From: Microcaldota archaeon
Lineage (GTDB): Archaea; Iainarchaeota; Iainarchaeia; Iainarchaeales; JAGVWC01
NCBI GenBank assembly: GCA_018813975.1
Contig: JAHJAQ010000096.1
Span: 1-9,476, forward strand
Length of the DNA stretch: 9,476 nt
Direction: 5' to 3'
Position numbers and translations under genes: made by a program. Shown here in pieces: positions 6,267-9,476 of this stretch. The notes beneath the pieces were generated by a model. It searched no databases and was not told where the DNA came from. It saw only the letters and a program-made list of their open reading frames with translations. The first letter of the stretch is position 1. Each line of letters begins with the position of its first letter.

Positions 6267-6292
6267 AAAAATTACTACATAATAACGAAGTG

Positions 6293-6303
6293 AAAATTTA
6301 AAA
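6293..6303 (-). promoter_or_regulatory. TATA-like box upstream of lemA
   Basis: The minus strand reads TTTTAAATTTT just after the DUF655 stop codon. At a spacing of about 26 bases transcription would begin near 6272, leaving a short leader that contains the GGAGG site. This supports a separate promoter for the lemA module. AT-rich sequence makes chance matches common. Confidence 0.4.
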
Positions 6304-6310
6304 GCCTATG

Positions 6311-6889
6311 TTACTGTCTGTTTCCAAAACGTTGAAAACCAGTTTCTTTAGGTGGAGGGCGAGCAAACAAAAAGTGTTTTTCAGTCGGATCCTCTAATTC
6401 CAATAAGATTCTTTTGACAATGGCTTTGGAAACCGTGGGCATTAGTGGAACGCGCTTTTCAATATCCAAAAAAGATTCAAAAGGCTTTTTTTGGCGCTCA
6501 TCCAATAGTTGGAACACGTGTTTTTTTCCAACCCCTGGAAGCAATTCTAACTGGTGGCGTTTAATGGTAATGGGACGCGCGTTATTAAAGAATTCCACGA
6601 GCCTTACTTCCTTGTCAAAAACAACCTTTTCAATGGCTTTTTCCAATTCTCCTTCGGATGTTGCTGTGAGCTCTTTGAAAGGAATGCGTCTTTTGATTAG
6701 AGAAACATCAGTTCGTTCTTCTTTGCCAATATAAATGGTTTCCAGTACTTTGAGTTCTTTTTTGGGAACAACCTCAAGTAAGGAAAAGAATTCGGTTCCT
6801 AGCACCTGGGCAATGGGTTCGGTCTTATAGCTAGAGGATTTGCCGCGCGGCAAGTAATCAAGTACCACTGCAAACTCTTCGTTCGGCAT
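6311..6889 (-). CDS. DUF655 family nucleic-acid-binding protein with helix-hairpin-helix
   Basis: This is a conserved archaeal protein of unknown exact role, 192 residues. The N-terminal half begins with the family signature VLDYLPRG (about 9-16), a small beta domain. A helix-hairpin-helix motif, LELLPGVGKKHVFQLLDER, lies at about 114-132 and suggests binding to RNA or DNA. The basic C-terminus (ARPPPKETGFQRFGNRQ) is compatible with RNA contact. In many archaea the gene sits between rpo4 and ksgA, which points to ribosome or transcription work, but no activity is visible in the sequence. AGGAG lies 7 bases before the ATG at 6889. The 49-base gap after rpo4 holds a strong TATA-like box, so the gene may have an additional promoter. 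Confidence 0.92.
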   Translation of the reverse strand: MPNEEFAVVLDYLPRGKSSSYKTEPIAQVLGTEFFSLLEVVPKKELKVLETIYIGKEERTDVSLIKRRIPFKELTATSEGELEKAIEKVVFDKEVRLVEFFNNARPITIKRHQLELLPGVGKKHVFQLLDERQKKPFESFLDIEKRVPLMPTVSKAIVKRILLELEDPTEKHFLFARPPPKETGFQRFGNRQ

Positions 6890-6910
6890 TTTTTTTCTCC
6901 TGCTATTTGG

Positions 6911-6919
6911 TTTATATGC
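6911..6919 (-). promoter_or_regulatory. TATA-like box upstream of the DUF655 gene
   Basis: The minus strand reads GCATATAAA, a good archaeal TATA match centred about 25 bases before the ATG at 6889. That spacing would start transcription at or next to the ATG, although the gene also has a usable AGGAG for reading from the longer L21e-rpo4 transcript. Confidence 0.5.
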
Positions 6920-6938
6920 AATTCCAATACCCGCTAGG

Positions 6939-7277
6939 TTACTTATTGAATTTTTTTATGACATCCAAAATGCTTTGTATGGCATCATCGGACAAATGAT
7001 ATTTTTTGGCTAATAATAATTCTAACACGGTTTTTTCAACTGGCAATACATCTGCTGCTTTTACAGCCAGTGCTTCATCTACTCCTTCAATTTTTTGAAG
7101 TTCTTCCACGATTTTTTCTGCTTTGGCTCTAGAAAGCGTGGCAAACTTTCCCACATACTTTAAAGTCATGTCTTGTTCGTACGTGGGCGCTTCGGCGTCT
7201 TTTACTCTTTCTTTTACCAATTCTTTTACTTTGGCCAATGGAACTGTTTTTCGATCCAAAACCTTTTCTGCAATCAT
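6939..7277 (-). CDS. rpo4: DNA-directed RNA polymerase subunit Rpo4 (RpoF, Rpb4 homologue)
   Basis: Rpo4 pairs with Rpo7 to form the stalk of the archaeal RNA polymerase, which helps open the promoter and binds the exiting RNA. The 112-residue length fits the family. The protein is nearly all helical: an N-terminal strand with VLDRKTVPLAKVKELVKER, a central KYVGKFATLSRAKAEKIVEEL helix pair (written here in pieces KYVGKFATLS and RAKAEKIVEEL), and the C-terminal HRDC-like end with ADVLPVEKTVLELLL and DAIQSILDVIKKF. The assignment rests on this text and on the classic position directly after L21e. Its ATG overlaps the L21e stop in an ATGA arrangement, so the two are translationally coupled. Rpo7 is not in the window, as is usual. 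Confidence 0.94.
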   Translation of the reverse strand: MIAEKVLDRKTVPLAKVKELVKERVKDAEAPTYEQDMTLKYVGKFATLSRAKAEKIVEELQKIEGVDEALAVKAADVLPVEKTVLELLLAKKYHLSDDAIQSILDVIKKFNK

Positions 7278-7591
7278 CTTGCCATCACCACTGCTTTTTT
7301 TGCTTTAACTGGATTCAAATGAGCCGCATGTGCTATAATGGTTTTCAAGGCATTTCCTTGAAAAACCTCCACTACCACTCCTTTTTTGCCTTGGTTTCCT
7401 GTTACAGTTCCGGTCAAACCATGAAACCGCTTGTTGGGCAAACCACTATGCACAGAAGAATCAATTTGAATGTGCACTCGTGTTCCGGGCGTAAAAGAAC
7501 GTAATAACGTTCGAATGGTTAGTTTTTTTTGAGTTCTTTTGAACTGATGTCGCGTCTTGCGTCTAGGTCCATTTGATTTTTTATTGGTCAT
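7274..7591 (-). CDS. rpl21e: 50S ribosomal protein L21e
   Basis: This is an archaeal/eukaryotic-type large-subunit ribosomal protein with no bacterial counterpart. The 105-residue length is typical. The N-terminus is strongly basic (KSNGPRRKTRHQFKRTQKK) and would contact rRNA. The SH3-like barrel follows, with FTPGTRVHIQID and the family signature SGLPNKRFHGLTGTV at about residues 49-63. The N-terminal RRKTRHQF resembles the usual S-x-G-x-R-x-x-TR start. It is the first gene of the block and overlaps rpo4 by four bases. GGGA just upstream is a weak ribosome binding site. Several TATA-like boxes lie in the 84-base gap after the nnrD terminator, consistent with a strong promoter. Confidence 0.96.
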   Translation of the reverse strand: MTNKKSNGPRRKTRHQFKRTQKKLTIRTLLRSFTPGTRVHIQIDSSVHSGLPNKRFHGLTGTVTGNQGKKGVVVEVFQGNALKTIIAHAAHLNPVKAKKAVVMAR

Positions 7592-7602
7592 TTTTTCCCA
7601 AT

Positions 7603-7653
7603 CCTTTTTATAGTGACTCTTTATAGAAGAGTTTAAAAGAAAGCCTTAAATAG
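7603..7653 (-). promoter_or_regulatory. Promoter region of the L21e-rpo4 operon with several TATA-like boxes
   Basis: On the minus strand there are TATA-like elements at 7645-7653 (CTATTTAAG), 7632-7639 (CTTTTAAA), 7620-7628 (TTCTATAAA) and 7603-7613 (CTATAAAAAGG). The one at 7620-7628 gives the best spacing, with a start near 7599 and a leader of about 8 bases. The nearest one lies too close to the ATG to serve. Which is used cannot be told from sequence. Confidence 0.5.
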
Positions 7654-7663
7654 TATTCTTCGC

Positions 7664-7672
7664 AAAAAAAAA
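7664..7672 (-). terminator. Oligo-T terminator after nnrD
   Basis: Nine consecutive T on the minus strand begin 3 bases after the nnrD stop codon. This is the usual form of an archaeal intrinsic terminator and it separates nnrD from the L21e promoter region. Confidence 0.65.
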
Positions 7673-7675
7673 CCC

Positions 7676-8476
7676 TTATTTGGTCAAAGACTTGAAAACC
7701 AAGGGCACTTCATCCAGCAAATCCACGGCATTAAACATAAAACGCTTTTTTGTGTACAATGAGTCCGCAGTAGCCCCTAACAAGTATAGGGCTGCTTGGC
7801 TTGAAAGCAATAAGGGATTTTGGGCCGCAAAACCAGTAATCAAGCCAGCCAATACATCACCGGTTCCTCCTGTGGTTAAACCAGGATTTCCCTTTGGATT
7901 TTGCCAGATTTTCTTGCCATCGGTTACCAAACTATAATGAGATTTTAAGCACACCAAACAATCAAATTCCTTGGCTTTTTTCAAGGCATTTTGTGGAGAA
8001 GCGCTAACCCCAAAAAAGTTTTCAAATTCTTGGGCATGAGGGGTAATACAACAATTGGAATGCAGTGCTTTGGGAGAAACCAATTGAAAGGCAGTGGCAT
8101 CCAACACGGTTTTGGTTTTTTTATGATACTGTAAAATCCAATTAGCCAATCGTCTATTGGCAAGGCTATTTTGCATGCCGGGACCAATCAAAATCGAATC
8201 CACGCGATTAATATATTTGGCCACGCTTTTTTTGGTCAAATCCGTTACAATAAATTCTGGAGACTGTTTTTTTGCCCAGTTTTTGTGTTCGCGTGCGGTT
8301 GCCAAATACACTAAATCCACAATTCTGCTTGCCGCAATTCCAGCAAAAAAAACAGGACCATGGTATTGTCTAGAACCCGCCAGCACCAATACCTGACCAT
8401 TATCCCCTTTTCGCGAAAATGCCTCTGGTTTTTTCAATTGCTGAAAAACGCTTTTTTGAATGAACTGGACTTTCAT
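7676..8476 (-). CDS. nnrD: ADP- or ATP-dependent NAD(P)H-hydrate dehydratase, stand-alone
   Basis: The enzyme repairs damaged NADH and NADPH by removing water from the hydrated S-form with the help of ADP or ATP. It has a ribokinase-like fold. Family text is complete: KGDNGQVLVLAGS (about 23-35), IGPGM (97-101), VLDATAF (124-130), ITPHAQEF (144-151) and GNPGLTTGGTGDVLAG (196-211) with the catalytic Asp207. The usual DADAL is DATAF here, a mild change at a substrate-side position. At 266 residues it lacks the N-terminal epimerase domain (NnrE/YjeF_N) that is often fused in bacteria and archaea, so the epimerase must be elsewhere or missing. GGTGA lies 4 bases before the ATG at 8476. It follows the DUF4389 gene by 20 bases, which suggests cotranscription, and is closed by a nine-T terminator. 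Confidence 0.93.
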   Translation of the reverse strand: MKVQFIQKSVFQQLKKPEAFSRKGDNGQVLVLAGSRQYHGPVFFAGIAASRIVDLVYLATAREHKNWAKKQSPEFIVTDLTKKSVAKYINRVDSILIGPGMQNSLANRRLANWILQYHKKTKTVLDATAFQLVSPKALHSNCCITPHAQEFENFFGVSASPQNALKKAKEFDCLVCLKSHYSLVTDGKKIWQNPKGNPGLTTGGTGDVLAGLITGFAAQNPLLLSSQAALYLLGATADSLYTKKRFMFNAVDLLDEVPLVFKSLTK

Positions 8477-8496
8477 TCCATCACCTTTTTTTGTTT

Positions 8497-8784
8497 TTAC
8501 TCTTTTTCTTCTGGCACAATTGGAGGCCTTTCATCCGTTAAAAGCAAATAATAGGCGTTCATACGGAGCTGATAGCGCAAGTACATTTCTACAAACTTGT
8601 TCAAGCTCACCAATCGCTTTCCAATGAACAAAATGCTTAGAATATTCAAAATCCAGATTACCCAACTAATAATTCCAAGAACAGCGTTGATAATAACTAG
8701 TGGAATCCAATATACCAAGCGAACAAGCAATTCTACGCGAGAAGCCTCTTCTTTTTGAGTCAGTTTTAGTTTCACGGTTTCCAA
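8497..8784 (-). CDS. DUF4389 family small membrane protein, TTG start
   Basis: This 95-residue protein has a hydrophobic core at about residues 20-55 that can form one long or two short membrane helices (RLVYWIPLVIINAVLGIISW region, then IWILNILSILFIG). The end, FVEMYLRYQLRMNAYYLLLTDERPP in pieces FVEMYLRYQLRMNAY and LLLTDERPP, matches what I recall of the DUF4389 signature (R-x-x-x-R-V-N-A-Y-L-x-L-L-T-D-x-Y-P-P). The function of the family is unknown; the charged ends should be cytoplasmic. The start is a TTG at 8784: GAGGTG lies 5 bases upstream at good spacing and no ATG is available before the core, though a GTG at 8775 is possible. It lies 20 bases upstream of nnrD. A weak TATA-like element is at about 8817-8826. 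Confidence 0.85.
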   Translation of the reverse strand: METVKLKLTQKEEASRVELLVRLVYWIPLVIINAVLGIISWVIWILNILSILFIGKRLVSLNKFVEMYLRYQLRMNAYYLLLTDERPPIVPEEKE

Positions 8785-8891
8785 AAAAACACCTCTACAC
8801 TCAAAACACCAATCGCAAATAAAATGCTATGCCAAGCCGAGTTTAACGAATCCAAATCCTTTTTAGAACCTAAAAACTAATAGAAAATTAT

Positions 8892-8900
8892 AAAAAAAAA
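8892..8900 (-). terminator. Oligo-T terminator after the second lipoprotein gene
   Basis: Nine consecutive T on the minus strand start 2 bases after the stop codon of the gene ending at 8903. This fits archaeal oligo-T termination. Confidence 0.65.
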
Positions 8901-8902
8901 GG

Positions 8903-9310
8903 TTATTGTTCTTCAGCGGCTTGTGCTTCTTTAATGAGTTCTGCTAGCATTCCCGTACAATAGTCTTCAATGTTTTCTGAGAAAAGAGCAAACACTCCAG
9001 TTTCGTCTTGAGGTACTTCACAATTCATTGTAGCGCTCAGTATTTCACTGGCTTCTTCTGCACTGGCTTCTACAAAAATCTGGCATTTTCCATTTACAAC
9101 TCCAACAACTTGAGCGTATCCTACAAACGCGTCAAATTGCATTTCTCCAAAAGAAGGAGTACAAGTTTGACCATTTTCAAGCAAACAATCATTCACTTCT
9201 AGGGTACTACCACAATCAATTCCAGCCTCTGGTGGCCGAGTATCCATACACCCACTTAAAAAAAGCAGTCCAACCAAACCAAAAACCAAAAACAGAACGG
9301 ATTTTTGCAT
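8903..9310 (-). CDS. Cys-rich lipoprotein of unknown function (135 aa)
   Basis: From the ATG at 9310 the protein is 135 residues. The N-terminus MQKSVLFLVFGLVGLLFLSGC is a lipoprotein signal in pieces: MQKS, a hydrophobic run, and the lipobox LSGC with Cys21 lipidated. Six more Cys follow (33, 42, 50, 76, 97, 118). The text DCG, DCLLENGQTC and VNGKCQIFV with a later MNC and DYC resembles small secreted Cys-patterned proteins I recall from DPANN genomes; the function is unknown. The tail is acidic (KEAQAAEEQ). A TTG three codons upstream is in frame, but the ATG with its closer hydrophobic signal is simpler. The gene stands alone, with a TATA-like box about 36 bases before the ATG and a nine-T terminator. 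The start has no strong ribosome binding site. Confidence 0.85.
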   Translation of the reverse strand: MQKSVLFLVFGLVGLLFLSGCMDTRPPEAGIDCGSTLEVNDCLLENGQTCTPSFGEMQFDAFVGYAQVVGVVNGKCQIFVEASAEEASEILSATMNCEVPQDETGVFALFSENIEDYCTGMLAELIKEAQAAEEQ

Positions 9311-9342
9311 TTTAATCAATCAAAAAACAATCAACGAAAACC

Positions 9343-9350
9343 TTAATTAA
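9343..9350 (-). promoter_or_regulatory. TATA-like box upstream of the second lipoprotein gene
   Basis: TTAATTAA is centred about 36 bases before the ATG at 9310, which would place the transcript start near 9320 with a leader of about 10 bases. The element is palindromic, so the strand is set only by the gene it serves. Confidence 0.4.
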
Positions 9351-9361
9351 GAATGCTTATC

Positions 9362-9368
9362 AAAAAAA
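9362..9368 (-). terminator. Oligo-T terminator after the gene entering from the right edge
   Basis: Seven T on the minus strand lie 28 bases past the stop codon at 9397. Together with the TATA-like box just beyond, it makes a clear boundary between two transcripts. Confidence 0.5.
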
Positions 9369-9396
9369 TCTCTTTGGCTTTGCACATTAAATAGCC

Positions 9397-9476
9397 CTAA
9401 ATCTTGATTTGTTGTGCAGGATACGTTTCTGCACAATAATTGACTTCTAAGCCAGTTTCGTGAATTTCCTGAACCA
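9397..9476 (-). CDS. C-terminal end of an unrecognised gene, cut by the right edge
   Basis: The last 25 codons of a minus-strand frame, ending VQEIHETGLEVNYCAETYP and a few more residues before TAG at 9397-9399. The frame has the alternating polar and hydrophobic pattern of a real protein, and a seven-T run follows it, whereas the other open frame across this stretch is rich in Arg, Asn and Ser with no protein-like pattern. The fragment is too short to name. An EIHETGLEV-type end would suit the C-terminus of a radical SAM or similar alpha/beta enzyme, but this is only an impression. Confidence 0.5.
   Translation of the reverse strand, partial: VQEIHETGLEVNYCAETYPAQQIKI

Noticed and set aside
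8785..8902. 118-base gap checked for a small RNA (C/D box or tRNA-like)
   Set aside because: No paired C and D boxes, no cloverleaf and no strong hairpin were found; it holds the lipoprotein gene's terminator and a weak TATA-like element for the DUF4389 gene.
1..9476. CRISPR arrays, insertion sequences, integrase sites or defence genes
   Set aside because: No spaced direct repeats, terminal inverted repeats, transposase or nuclease motifs were visible; every long frame is explained by a housekeeping, envelope or pilin-like gene.

Overview
The window is an AT-rich piece of an archaeal chromosome. The archaeal assignment rests on a run of archaea-specific genes in a familiar order: ribosomal protein L21e, RNA polymerase subunit Rpo4 (overlapping by 4 bases) and the DUF655 protein, with the rRNA dimethyladenosine transferase KsgA/RsmA further downstream. 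An archaeal AMP phosphorylase, class III (prepilin-peptidase-type) signal peptides, TATA-like promoters and oligo-T terminators agree with this. The short, densely packed genes, the AMP phosphorylase and the Cys-rich lipoproteins fit a DPANN lineage (Diapherotrites/Micrarchaeota-like), but that placement is inference only.

Left part (1-1657, minus strand): four tightly packed genes for small secreted pilin-like proteins. Each begins with a short basic leader, K/R-G, then a hydrophobic helix containing an acidic residue. Together they look like the minor and major subunits of a type IV pilus-like filament. The last gene runs off the left edge. A divergent intergenic region (1658-1766) separates them from the AMP phosphorylase gene (1767-3275, plus strand), the first enzyme of the archaeal AMP salvage route to ribose-1,5-bisphosphate. 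Its stop codon overlaps the stop codon of convergent ksgA.

Middle (3272-7591, minus strand): read in transcription order this is L21e, Rpo4, DUF655, LemA, a six-cysteine lipoprotein, HtpX and KsgA. The usual archaeal information-processing cluster runs L21e-Rpo4-DUF655-KsgA; here a membrane-quality-control-like module (LemA, lipoprotein, HtpX) sits between DUF655 and KsgA. KsgA itself carries LPPY where the catalytic NLPY motif is expected. TATA-like boxes upstream of L21e, DUF655 and LemA suggest several overlapping transcripts.

Right part (7676-9476, minus strand): a stand-alone NAD(P)HX dehydratase (NnrD) preceded 20 bases upstream by a DUF4389 membrane protein, then a second six-cysteine lipoprotein gene with its own promoter and terminator, and finally the last codons of an unrecognised gene entering from the right edge. 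Oligo-T tracts of 7 to 9 bases follow three of these genes. I saw no tRNA, rRNA, CRISPR array or mobile element.
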